64,000 nucleotides of DNA, taken from assembly GCA_027490725.1 (NCBI GenBank), contig JAIXXN010000053.1, positions 186,001 through 250,000 on the forward strand, written 5' to 3'. Each line of letters starts with the position of its first letter. Positions within the stretch are counted from its first letter, which is position 1. The notes beneath the pieces are model-generated. The model had not been told where the DNA came from, searched no databases, and saw only the letters and a program-made list of their open reading frames with translations. Position numbers and translations under genes: made by a program. Below are positions 55,637-64,000 of the stretch, piece after piece. Origin of the DNA: Oxalobacteraceae bacterium (GTDB lineage Bacteria; Pseudomonadota; Gammaproteobacteria; Burkholderiales; Burkholderiaceae_D).

Positions 55637-55688
55637 AAAAAATGGGGACGTCACGATATTAAAAAATATCGTGACGTCCCCATTTTTT
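55637..55688. terminator. Bidirectional terminator with 24-bp perfect stem
   Basis: A 24-bp perfectly complementary stem (AAAAAATGGGGACGTCACGA... and its complement) around an AAAA loop. T-runs occur on both strands, placed between the convergent arsC and ispB genes. It is longer than most terminators. Confidence 0.85.
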
Positions 55689-55711
55689 CGGCGCAGCGCC
55701 GGGTGTCAGTG

Positions 55712-56701
55712 TTAGTGGTTGCGGTGCACCGAGAAGTGCGCCAGTTGCAGCAGCGCTTCTTTGTAGACGCTGTCCGGCAGGTCGGCGATGGCGGCAGCGG
55801 CGCTTGCCGCGGCCGCTTCGGCTTGCTGGCGGGTGTAGTCGAGCGCACCGCTGGTGGTGATCGCGGCCAGGATGGTGTCGAAGTGCTGTTCGTCACCCTG
55901 TTCGATGCAGCTACGTACCAGCTCGCGCTGTTCGGCCGTGCCATTTTCCATCAGATAGATCAGTGGCAGGGTCGGTTTGCCTTCGCGCAGGTCGTCGCCG
56001 ACGTTTTTGCCGATTTCGCTGGCGTCGCCGGCGTAGTCGAGCACGTCGTCGATCAGCTGGAAGGCGGTGCCCAGCGAGCGGCCATATTCGCCGGCTGCTT
56101 CGATCTGGGCGTCATTGCAGCCGGAGATCAGGGCACCCAGTTCGGCCGCTGCTTCGAACAGCTTGGCAGTCTTGGAGCGGATCACTTGCAGGTAGCGCTC
56201 CTGATTCACGTCCGGATCGTGCATATTCAGCAGTTGCAGCACTTCGCCTTCGGCGATCACGTTGGTGGCATCCGACAGGATCTGCATCACCCGCATATTG
56301 TTCAGGCTGACCATCATCTGGAACGAGCGCGAATACAGGAAGTCACCCACCAGTACCGATGCGGCGTTGCCGAACAGGGCGTTGGCAGTGGCGCGACCAC
56401 GGCGCAGCGACGATTCGTCGACCACGTCATCGTGCAGCAAGGTAGCGGTGTGGATGAATTCGACGACGGCAGCCAGTTCGTGGTGTGCCGTGCCCTTGTA
56501 GGCATAGGCATTCGCCACCAGCAGCACCAGCACCGGACGGATCCGTTTGCCGCCAGCACTGATGATGTATTCTGCGATCTGATTAACGAGGCTGACCTCG
56601 GAATGCAGTTTCTGGCGGATCACTGTGTTGACCGCGTCCATATCGGCGGCGATCGTTTCAGCGATGGTATTCTGGGGAGCGGTGTGGGTAGCGGCAGACA
56701 A
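55712..56701 (-). CDS. ispB: Octaprenyl diphosphate synthase (polyprenyl synthetase)
   Basis: A 329-residue all-trans polyprenyl diphosphate synthase making the ubiquinone side chain. First Asp-rich motif LLHDDVVDES, second LIDDVLDYAGD, plus GGKRIRPVL and GDFLYSRSF. The start is taken as TTG at 56701 (then SAATHTAPQNTIAETIAADM). An upstream ATG at 56767 would lie before the TATAAT at 56741-56736, and the next ATG (56575 side, residue M of ADMDAV) shortens the conserved N-terminus. It is divergent from rplU, the usual betaproteobacterial order. Confidence 0.92.
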   Translation of the reverse strand: MSAATHTAPQNTIAETIAADMDAVNTVIRQKLHSEVSLVNQIAEYIISAGGKRIRPVLVLLVANAYAYKGTAHHELAAVVEFIHTATLLHDDVVDESSLRRGRATANALFGNAASVLVGDFLYSRSFQMMVSLNNMRVMQILSDATNVIAEGEVLQLLNMHDPDVNQERYLQVIRSKTAKLFEAAAELGALISGCNDAQIEAAGEYGRSLGTAFQLIDDVLDYAGDASEIGKNVGDDLREGKPTLPLIYLMENGTAEQRELVRSCIEQGDEQHFDTILAAITTSGALDYTRQQAEAAAASAAAAIADLPDSVYKEALLQLAHFSVHRNH

Positions 56702-56735
56702 GACGAACCTGTGCGGTAGACTATTGGTGGTCGAG

Positions 56736-56741
56736 ATTATA
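56736..56741 (-). promoter_or_regulatory. -10 element of ispB
   Basis: A perfect TATAAT on the minus strand, about 35 bases upstream of the proposed TTG start. No good -35 is visible. Confidence 0.45.
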
Positions 56742-56865
56742 CGACATGCCCCTGCACAGAGGGGCACTGGCGGTGCTGCGCAATGAATTGTTTGCTAAAT
56801 AAATAAGCGTCGCAGCCCGCGCCGATGTCAGACATACCACGCCCGGCGGGGTTTGTGAATAGTTT

Positions 56866-56894
56866 TTGACGCGAAAACCCTTCCCATGTATAAT
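56866..56894 (+). promoter_or_regulatory. Sigma-70 promoter of rplU-rpmA
   Basis: TTGACG (56866-56871), 17-base spacer, TATAAT (56889-56894): near-consensus. Transcription would start about 56901, leaving a leader of about 74 bases before rplU. Confidence 0.85.
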
Positions 56895-56974
56895 CAACGG
56901 TTCCCCGGTTTCCATGCTGTTGTTTTCGCAGGCGCCGGTAGGACTTTTCTTAACATTTGATGAGGTTTCAAATC

Positions 56975-57286
56975 ATGTACGCGGTCATAAAAACCGGTGG
57001 CAAACAGTATAAAGTTGTCGCTGGCGAAAAACTTAAAGTAGAACAGATACCGGCAGACATTGGTTCCGAACTCACCATCGATCAGGTCCTCGCCGTTGGC
57101 GAAGGCGAGAGCATCAAGTTTGGTGCTCCTCTGGTTGAAGGTGCCAAGGTACTGGTTACTGTTGTGGCACACGGTCGTCACGATAAAGTGAAGATTTTCA
57201 AGATGCGTCGTCGTAAGCACTACCAGAAGCATCAAGGCCATCGCCAAAATTACACCGAAATCCAAATCGTATCGATCAACGGCTAA
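56975..57286 (+). CDS. rplU: Ribosomal protein L21
   Basis: A 103-residue 50S protein L21 ([20 protein letters not shown] at the start, [26 protein letters not shown] RNA-binding end). Length is as in other bacteria. The ATG at 56975 begins the conserved N-terminus, after TGAGG. It is the first gene of rplU-rpmA. Confidence 0.98.
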   Translation: MYAVIKTGGKQYKVVAGEKLKVEQIPADIGSELTIDQVLAVGEGESIKFGAPLVEGAKVLVTVVAHGRHDKVKIFKMRRRKHYQKHQGHRQNYTEIQIVSING

Positions 57287-57325
57287 TTGCCGTTTGCCCG
57301 AGAATTAGTATCCAAGGAGTCTTAA

Positions 57326-57583
57326 ATGGCACACAAAAAAGGCGGCGGCACAACGCGAAATGGTCGTGACTCAGAATCAAAACGCCTGGGCGTTAAGGTT
57401 TACGGCGGTCAATCGATCAATGCTGGCGGCATCATCATTCGTCAACGCGGCACTCCAGTGCGCGCTGGCGAAGGTGTAGGCACCGGTAAAGACCACACCC
57501 TGTTCGCTCTGGTGGACGGCAAGGTCAAGTTCGTGACCAAGGGCGTAGGCTCGAAGCAGTACGTTACCGTAGTAGCAGCGTAA
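57326..57583 (+). CDS. rpmA: Ribosomal protein L27
   Basis: An 85-residue 50S protein L27 with the N-terminal [15 protein letters not shown] tail that reaches the peptidyl-transferase centre and the [14 protein letters not shown] segment. AAGGAG precedes the ATG. It is 39 bases after rplU. Confidence 0.98.
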   Translation: MAHKKGGGTTRNGRDSESKRLGVKVYGGQSINAGGIIIRQRGTPVRAGEGVGTGKDHTLFALVDGKVKFVTKGVGSKQYVTVVAA

Positions 57584-57629
57584 ATCACGCTTACGGTCCG
57601 CTGCGCACTGCGCGCGGGCCGATTTGTAA

Positions 57630-58805
<1,176 letters not shown>

Positions 58806-58841
58806 GACGCGACTAGCTCTCGACGTAGCCTCCGCATCACC

Positions 58842-58870
58842 GGCATAATCAGTTACCAGCTGATTATGCC
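58842..58870 (+). terminator. Hairpin after obgE
   Basis: GGCATAATCAG and CTGATTATGCC are perfect 11-bp arms around a seven-base loop, followed by TTT. It lies 37 bases after the obgE stop. The short T-run makes it a moderate terminator candidate. Confidence 0.55.
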
Positions 58871-59050
58871 TTTCCACTCTGCGCCCGTGCTGCCATCGCA
58901 GCCCGGGTGACTGTTAGCGGCAAAGCAGGGCGATCCGCCCGATACCATCACAGCATTGCGTGTTTCTGACCTGGCGTCCGGCTTCGTGCGCGGCACCGGT
59001 TTTAAGCTCTATCGTTCGCTTCGTTCGCTTGTTTTGAGAGTTGCCGCATC

Positions 59051-60169
59051 ATGAAATCCGTTATACAGAACGCTCACCGCATCATCATCAAAGTCGGCTC
59101 CTCGCTGGTCACCAACGATGGCCGTGGTCTCGATCATGCAGCGATTGCCCGCTGGGCCGCTCAGATTGCCGGCCTGCGCGCCCTCGGCAAGCAGGTGGTA
59201 CTGGTTAGTTCCGGCGCCATCGCCGAAGGCATGCTGCGTCTCGGCTTCGAGCAGCGCCCCACCGATATCCACGAATTGCAGGCCTGCGCCGCAGTCGGCC
59301 AGATGGGCCTCGCGCAAATCTATGAAACCAGCTTCCGCGCGCACCAGCTGGGTACCGCGCAAGTGCTGCTGACACATGCCGATCTGGCTGATCGCGAACG
59401 CTATCTGAACGCCCGCTCGACTCTGACGACCTTGCTGCGTCTCGGTGTGGTCCCCATCATCAACGAGAACGATACGGTGGTCACCGACGAGATCAAGTTC
59501 GGCGATAACGATACGCTGGGCGCGCTGGTCGCGAATCTGATCGAAGCCGATGCGCTGATCATTCTGACCGACCAGCATGGTCTGTACAGCGCCGATCCGC
59601 GCAAGGATCCGGATGCGGTGCTGATCCAGCAGGGCCGCGCCGGTGATCCGGCGCTGGAAGCGATGGCCGGTGGCGCCGGTAGCAGTATTGGCCGGGGCGG
59701 CATGCTGACTAAAATTCTGGCGGCCAAACGCGCCGCCAAGTCGGGCGCGCACACCATCATTGCGTGGGGCCGTGACAGCGATGTGCTGGCCCGGCTGGCG
59801 CAGGGCGAGGCCATCGGCACCGAACTGGTGGCGCAGACTGGCCAGCTGACGGCACGCAAACAGTGGATGGCCGATCACCTGCATACGGCCGGACAGGTGG
59901 TGCTGGATGCCGGTGCGGTGCAGAAGCTCAGTCAGGAAGGTAAATCGCTGTTACCGATCGGTGTCTCGGACGTGAAGGGCGAATTCGGTCGCGGCGCCGT
60001 GATTACCTGCGTGAGCGAGCAAGGCACGGCGCTGGCGCGCGGTATTTCCAACTACAGCAGTGCGGAAACCCGCCGCATCATGCGCAAACCATCTAGCGAG
60101 ATCGAAGCCATCCTCGGCTATGTCGAAGGGCAGGAGCTGATCCACCGCGATAATCTGGTGCTGATCTGA
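59051..60169 (+). CDS. proB: Glutamate 5-kinase
   Basis: A 372-residue enzyme, first step of proline synthesis (glutamate to glutamyl-5-phosphate). An amino-acid kinase domain ([41 protein letters not shown]) is followed by a C-terminal PUA domain (about 280-372). The ATG at 59051 starts directly at the conserved fold. A gap of 245 bases after obgE holds only the hairpin. Confidence 0.97.
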   Translation: MKSVIQNAHRIIIKVGSSLVTNDGRGLDHAAIARWAAQIAGLRALGKQVVLVSSGAIAEGMLRLGFEQRPTDIHELQACAAVGQMGLAQIYETSFRAHQLGTAQVLLTHADLADRERYLNARSTLTTLLRLGVVPIINENDTVVTDEIKFGDNDTLGALVANLIEADALIILTDQHGLYSADPRKDPDAVLIQQGRAGDPALEAMAGGAGSSIGRGGMLTKILAAKRAAKSGAHTIIAWGRDSDVLARLAQGEAIGTELVAQTGQLTARKQWMADHLHTAGQVVLDAGAVQKLSQEGKSLLPIGVSDVKGEFGRGAVITCVSEQGTALARGISNYSSAETRRIMRKPSSEIEAILGYVEGQELIHRDNLVLI

Positions 60170-60182
60170 AGCGCCGGCTGAG

Positions 60183-61310
60183 CTAGAAGCTCAGCGTGCC
60201 GCGGCCGCGTAGCTGGATGCCGCGGTAGCGGCGGCGGTAGAGCACCAGTCCGGTAGCGGCTAGCAACACGCTGACAATCAGGGTCATGAACTCCTGCGGC
60301 GAGCGCACCACGGTCGCGCTCGCATTCGAGTGCATGGTGCTGGCTTCGAACTTGTGGCCCTGATACTGGGCGCCGATCACCAGTTCCTGATTATTGATGG
60401 CATTCACCAGATACAGGCCGTGGCCGCCCGGATGTACGGTCATTTTGCCGTCGCGGTAGACAAACGCGCGGCGCTCGTCGCCGATCAGGACGGTGCCCAC
60501 CACATGCCCTGCACCGTTGACGGCAGTGGCGAAACTGTCGCCGTAGCCGATCATCTCGCCCAGATCGCGCATCTGTTCGCCGTCGTACATGAACGCATGC
60601 CAGCGGCCACTGGCCGTGCTGGCAGCGCCGACCACAATACCGTCATCATTGATCGCACTGGCCGAACTGGCGCGCCCGCCCGGCAGGATGCCCAGATTCA
60701 GCATGCCGCTGCCGGGCCGGTAGAGGAAGGCGCGGCGGTTGCCGTCGCTGAGGGCGGCAGTGCCGACCACCTCGCCGTGATTATTGATACCGCTGGCGTA
60801 GCTGATCTTGCCGCCCAGCGTACCCAGATCAGTCAGCTCGCCATCTCGGTTGGCAACAAAGGCATGGAAATAGTTATCGCTGGTGTCGGCAAAACCGACT
60901 ACCTGTCCGGCCGTGTTGAGGGCTGCGCCATAACTGCTGCGGCCGCCCAGGGTGCCGAGGTCGCGCATGCCGCGCTCTTTGCTGTAAACGAAGGCGCGCC
61001 ACTGTTTGCGGCTATTCTGTGCCGTACCGACCACCTCGCCACTGGCATTGATGCCCTTGGTATAGCTTTCGGCGCCACCCAGTGTGCCCAGTTCGATCAC
61101 TTGCCGGTCGAACAGAATCGCGCGCTGAGTGCCTTCCTCGACGTTCTGGATAATGCCCGCTACCTGCCCTCGGGCGTTGATATCGACGGCGATGCTGGCT
61201 TCTTCATGCTTGACGGCGATGCCGAGCGGGTTAAGCTTCTCCGCCGCAGAGATGCCGGCATAGCTCAACAAGACAGCGGCCAATAGCACAGAACTGGTAG
61301 TTCGCAGCAT
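60183..61310 (-). CDS. HAF-repeat protein with signal peptide and C-terminal membrane tail
   Basis: A 375-residue exported protein. Signal peptide about 1-23 (ending GISAAE). The body is built of about six repeats of roughly 45 residues, each with an INxxGxVVG element and a RAFVY...DLGTLGG element, as in HAF-type extracellular repeats (a beta-propeller-like fold is likely). The C-terminus has EFMTLIVSVLLAATGLVLY followed by RRRYRG, a hydrophobic helix plus Arg cluster, but no PEP motif. Start is one of two adjacent ATGs (61313/61310) after GAGGAG. Function unknown; surface location likely. Confidence 0.82.
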   Translation of the reverse strand: MLRTTSSVLLAAVLLSYAGISAAEKLNPLGIAVKHEEASIAVDINARGQVAGIIQNVEEGTQRAILFDRQVIELGTLGGAESYTKGINASGEVVGTAQNSRKQWRAFVYSKERGMRDLGTLGGRSSYGAALNTAGQVVGFADTSDNYFHAFVANRDGELTDLGTLGGKISYASGINNHGEVVGTAALSDGNRRAFLYRPGSGMLNLGILPGGRASSASAINDDGIVVGAASTASGRWHAFMYDGEQMRDLGEMIGYGDSFATAVNGAGHVVGTVLIGDERRAFVYRDGKMTVHPGGHGLYLVNAINNQELVIGAQYQGHKFEASTMHSNASATVVRSPQEFMTLIVSVLLAATGLVLYRRRYRGIQLRGRGTLSF

Positions 61311-61463
61311 CATGCATCTCCTCAGTAGGGATACGACGTTCAAGTGGGGCGTGTCGAATATATAACATCCCAAACGAAAAGGCTGCGTATTTTTTCTTAC
61401 TTGATCTGGGCTTGTAAATAGCGAGATTCTATTGCCGCTTGCTGCATAATCGGGCTGCGCGCT

Positions 61464-62111
61464 TCAGGCGTCGGCAGGGGCGGGTGTTTTGCTGCGGTAG
61501 TCGCACAGGTCGAGCTGCATGCAATTCCAGCACTCGGGCTTACGCGCTTTGCAGGTATAGCGGCCATGCAGGATCAGCCAGTGGTGGGCATCCTGCAGGA
61601 ATTCGCGCGGCACGAATTTGAGCAGCTTCTGTTCGACGCTATCGACATTCTTGCCCGCTGCCAGCCCAGTGCGGTTGGCCACGCGGAAAATGTGCGTGTC
61701 GACAGCCATGGTGGGTTCGCCGAAAGCCGTGTTGAGCACCACGTTGGCGGTTTTGCGGCCCACGCCGGGCAGGGCTTCCAGTGCTGCACGCTCGCGCGGG
61801 ACCTCGCCAGCATGCAGTTCCAGCAGCATGCGGCAGGTGGCGATGACGTTCTTGGCCTTGGTTTTATACAGGCCTATGGTCTGGATATAGGTCTTTAATT
61901 CATCTTCACCGAGTGCCAGAATCGCAGCCGGGGTGTTGGCCACCGGATATAGCTTGCGGGTCGCCTTGTTCACACCCACATCGGTGGCCTGCGCCGACAG
62001 CAGCACGGCAATCAGTAATTCGAAGGGGGTGGTGTATTCGAGCTCCGTTTCCGGCTTGGGATTGGCAGCGCGAAAGCGCTCGAACATGGTCTGGCGGGTC
62101 TGCTTGTTCAT
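61464..62111 (-). CDS. nth: Endonuclease III
   Basis: A 215-residue base-excision repair glycosylase/AP lyase for oxidised pyrimidines. A helix-hairpin-helix with catalytic lysine is in LPGVGRKTANVVLNTAFG and the catalytic Asp in VDTHIFRV. The C-terminal 4Fe-4S ligands follow the exact C-x6-C-x2-C-x5-C pattern (CKARKPECWNCMQLDLC). It is followed upstream by the RnfB-like gene 48 bases away, same direction. Confidence 0.97.
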   Translation of the reverse strand: MNKQTRQTMFERFRAANPKPETELEYTTPFELLIAVLLSAQATDVGVNKATRKLYPVANTPAAILALGEDELKTYIQTIGLYKTKAKNVIATCRMLLELHAGEVPRERAALEALPGVGRKTANVVLNTAFGEPTMAVDTHIFRVANRTGLAAGKNVDSVEQKLLKFVPREFLQDAHHWLILHGRYTCKARKPECWNCMQLDLCDYRSKTPAPADA

Positions 62112-62159
62112 GCGACAGCTTTCTGTACGTGCGGAGGGTGTGGCGTAGGCCTGGACGGC

Positions 62160-62837
62160 TTATTCTTTGCCGGCAGCTGCTTTTTTCAGGCGTGCCCGCT
62201 CCATCGCGGCGGCGATGATGGCGCGCTTGCGCTCCTTCTCGGCCGCGTCGGCGGCGGTGGCCGGATCGATGGCGTGCACGGCTGCCAACTTGGCGACTGC
62301 CTTGGCGGCCAGTCGTGCATCGTTCTCGTCACGCTCGCGTTGCAGGCGCAGGGTGCGGAAATCATGGCGTTCGCGCGCTGCCTCAGCTTGCGCGGCGCTC
62401 CACGCCTGCCAGCCGGTCTGCTCGGTGTCCGGATACATGACGATGCAGTCGACCGGGCACGGTTCCACGCACAGGTCGCAGCCGGTGCACAGCGACGGCA
62501 CCACGCTGTGCATCAGTTTCGCTGCGCCGACGATGGCATCGACCGGACACGCCTGTATGCACAGGGTGCAGCCGATGCACAGCGCCGCATCGATATAGGC
62601 CAGTGCACGCGGGCGCTCCAGGCCGTTGACCGGGTTGAGCGGGATCACCGGGTAGCCGGTCAGCGCCGCCAGCCGTGCGATGCCTTCTGCGCCCCCTGGC
62701 GGGCACTGGTTGATGGCGGCACTGCCGGTCGCGATGGCTTGCGCATACGGACGGCAGCCGTCATAACCGCATTTGGTGCACTGGGTTTGTGGCAGCAGGT
62801 CTTCGATGCGGTCGGCGAGGGTAGGTGTGGTGGGCAC
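62160..62837 (-). CDS. rsxB: RnfB/RsxB-like ferredoxin protein
   Basis: A 225-residue iron-sulfur protein. An N-terminal Fe-S domain ([18 protein letters not shown]) is followed by two 4Fe-4S ferredoxin motifs ([28 protein letters not shown]) and a charged, Ala-rich coiled tail. It lacks the N-terminal membrane anchor of true RnfB, and no other rnf genes are nearby. It is therefore an orphan electron carrier, possibly supplying electrons for the Fe-S cluster of neighbouring endonuclease III (speculation). Confidence 0.88.
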   Translation of the reverse strand: MPTTPTLADRIEDLLPQTQCTKCGYDGCRPYAQAIATGSAAINQCPPGGAEGIARLAALTGYPVIPLNPVNGLERPRALAYIDAALCIGCTLCIQACPVDAIVGAAKLMHSVVPSLCTGCDLCVEPCPVDCIVMYPDTEQTGWQAWSAAQAEAARERHDFRTLRLQRERDENDARLAAKAVAKLAAVHAIDPATAADAAEKERKRAIIAAAMERARLKKAAAGKE

Positions 62838-62900
62838 GGCGTGACAACTGGCGAGATCGGGAAAGCGTCATTATCCAACAAAACTGGCGCGCGCAGAAAA

Positions 62901-62953
62901 ACGGGGCCGGAATACCGCGTCGCGCAATGTGCGACAGGGTGTTCCGGCCCCGT
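62901..62953 (-). terminator. Terminator of phaZ
   Basis: Outer arms ACGGGGCCGGAA (62901-62912) and TTCCGGCCCCGT (62942-62953) are perfect, with an inner GTCGC/GCGAC stem. On the minus strand a TTTTT run follows, 46 bases past the phaZ stop. Confidence 0.8.
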
Positions 62954-62998
62954 AGCAGGCTAATTCAGCCTGCGGGTGCAGAATCTGGCAGTTCGGGC

Positions 62999-64000
62999 TT
63001 AACCGTGTTTCTTGATGAACTCGGTGATTTTCGGACACACCACTTCACGCCAGCGACGGCCGGAGAAGATGCCGTAGTGACCTGCTTGCGGTGCCACGAA
63101 GTCTTGCTGCATCGAGGCCGGGATATTCGAGCACAGGTCGTGCGCTGCCTGGGTCTGGCCAGCGCCGGAAATGTCATCGAGCTCGCCTTCCACGGTGAAC
63201 AGCGCCACCGTGGTGATGTCTTGCGGACGCACCAGCTGGCCGCCGACTTTCCACGTGCCTTTCGGCAGCGCGTGTTCCTGGAACACGGTCTTGATGGTGT
63301 CGAGGTAGTACTCGGCCGGCATGTCCAGTACGGCGTTGTATTCGTCGTAGAACTTGCGGTGACCTTCTGCGGTCTCTTCGTCGCCTTCTACCAGATGCAT
63401 GTAGAACTCGCGATGGCTCTGGGCGTGACGGCCCGGATTCATGGCGATGAAGCCGGCATGCTGCAGGAAGCCCGGATAAACCTTGCGGCCATGACCGGGA
63501 TAGTTAGGCGGTACCGAATAGATCACGGTGTTCTCGAACCACGAGAATTTCTTCTCGACGGCGAGGTTGTTGACGGCAGTCGGCGAACGGCGCGGATCGA
63601 TCGGGCCACCCATCATGGTCATGGTCTTCGGCAGTTTCGGATCCTTGGCGGTGGCCATCAGGGAAATCGCCGCCAGCACCGGAACGGTTGGCTGGCACAC
63701 GGAAATCACGTGCAGATCAGGGCCGAGCAGGCGGATGAAGTCCTGCACATAGTAGATGTAATCGTCGAGGTGGAAGGCGCCGGCCGATTGCGGCACCATG
63801 CGGGCATCGGTCCAGTCGGTAATGTAGACGTCGTGATCGATCAGCAGACCGCGCACGGTATCGCGCAGCAAGGTCGAGTGGTGACCGGACAACGGTGCCA
63901 CCAGCAGCACGGTGGGCTGATTCAGCGCCTTGATCTGCTTGTCACTGAGATCCTTCTTGAAATGGATCAGGCGGCAGAACGGTTTGGTAACGGTAACTTC
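62999..64000 (-). CDS. phaZ: Intracellular polyhydroxyalkanoate depolymerase (N-terminus outside window)
   Basis: The last 333 residues of an intracellular PHB depolymerase; the frame is open at the window edge. The alpha/beta-hydrolase nucleophile is Cys in the box SVCQPT instead of the usual GxSxG, as in Ralstonia PhaZ1. The acid (GELDDISG) and His (AGHYGIFSGRRW) are present. It mobilises stored PHB granules, implying the organism makes PHA. A GTG near 63910 is internal, not the start, since conserved sequence continues upstream. Confidence 0.93.
   Translation of the reverse strand, partial: EVTVTKPFCRLIHFKKDLSDKQIKALNQPTVLLVAPLSGHHSTLLRDTVRGLLIDHDVYITDWTDARMVPQSAGAFHLDDYIYYVQDFIRLLGPDLHVISVCQPTVPVLAAISLMATAKDPKLPKTMTMMGGPIDPRRSPTAVNNLAVEKKFSWFENTVIYSVPPNYPGHGRKVYPGFLQHAGFIAMNPGRHAQSHREFYMHLVEGDEETAEGHRKFYDEYNAVLDMPAEYYLDTIKTVFQEHALPKGTWKVGGQLVRPQDITTVALFTVEGELDDISGAGQTQAAHDLCSNIPASMQQDFVAPQAGHYGIFSGRRWREVVCPKITEFIKKHG

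Noticed and set aside
62160-62837. Start of an rnf/rsx electron-transport operon
   Set aside because: No rnfA, C, D, G or E genes follow; nth is the only linked gene.

Overview
The window reads as chromosomal DNA of a GC-rich (roughly 60%) betaproteobacterium. The closest fit is an Oxalobacteraceae-type organism (Janthinobacterium/Massilia/Duganella relatives). This is inferred from the order ispB // rplU-rpmA-obgE-proB, an intracellular PHA depolymerase with a Cys nucleophile, PEP-CTERM proteins ending VPEPETYAMLLAGLG...RRR, and an orphan RnfB-like ferredoxin beside nth. No rRNA, tRNA, CRISPR, transposase or phage gene was seen. Gene density is high and almost every gene looks intact. Both window edges cut a gene.

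About two thirds of the window is a nucleoside, pyrimidine and purine scavenging island. Region 1 (1.5-9.1 kb) holds a BMP-type nucleoside ABC importer (binding protein, fused ATPase, two permeases) divergent from a large TonB-dependent receptor. Together these could carry nucleosides across both membranes. Region 2 (9.2-11.6 kb) is DUF969-DUF979-pyroglutamyl peptidase. Region 3 (11.6-14.6 kb, minus) is a HTH-PfkB pseudouridine kinase, pseudouridine-5'-phosphate glycosidase and a LysR regulator. Region 4 (14.9-23.5 kb, plus) is a deo-type operon: purine nucleoside phosphorylase, DeoB, DeoC, a two-domain ALDH16-like aldehyde dehydrogenase, DeoA, Cdd and an unusual tandem deaminase. It would take nucleosides to bases plus pentose phosphate, then glyceraldehyde-3-phosphate and acetaldehyde, then acetate.

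Region 5 (23.4-29 kb) is an interlude: a VOC protein, a LytS/LytTR-like two-component system with a small membrane protein, a GNAT acetyltransferase and two choice-of-anchor-A PEP-CTERM proteins. Region 6 (28.9-42.3 kb) is the complete reductive pyrimidine route: PreTA, dihydropyrimidinase, beta-ureidopropionase, beta-alanine:pyruvate aminotransferase, malonate-semialdehyde dehydrogenase, alanine dehydrogenase and an NCS1 permease. It is preceded divergently by overlapping MocR and RutR-like regulators, and the intergenic region holds a good match to the RutR box. Region 7 (42.3-47.7 kb) is urate catabolism: a UraD-AllC fusion, a LysR regulator, membrane urate hydroxylase PuuD and an atypical M20 hydrolase.

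The rest is mostly housekeeping: a histidine phosphatase, a LexA-box-controlled and apparently leaderless DNA polymerase II, a PAS-MCP, an HD-GYP protein, ArsC, IspB, L21/L27/ObgE/ProB, a HAF-repeat surface protein, endonuclease III, RnfB-like ferredoxin and PhaZ. The most interesting leads are the tandem deaminase with a dead second domain, the ALDH16 in a deo operon, the MocR-RutR pair with its operator, the HTH-kinase with paired operators, the noncanonical M20 enzyme beside PuuD, and the leaderless SOS polB.
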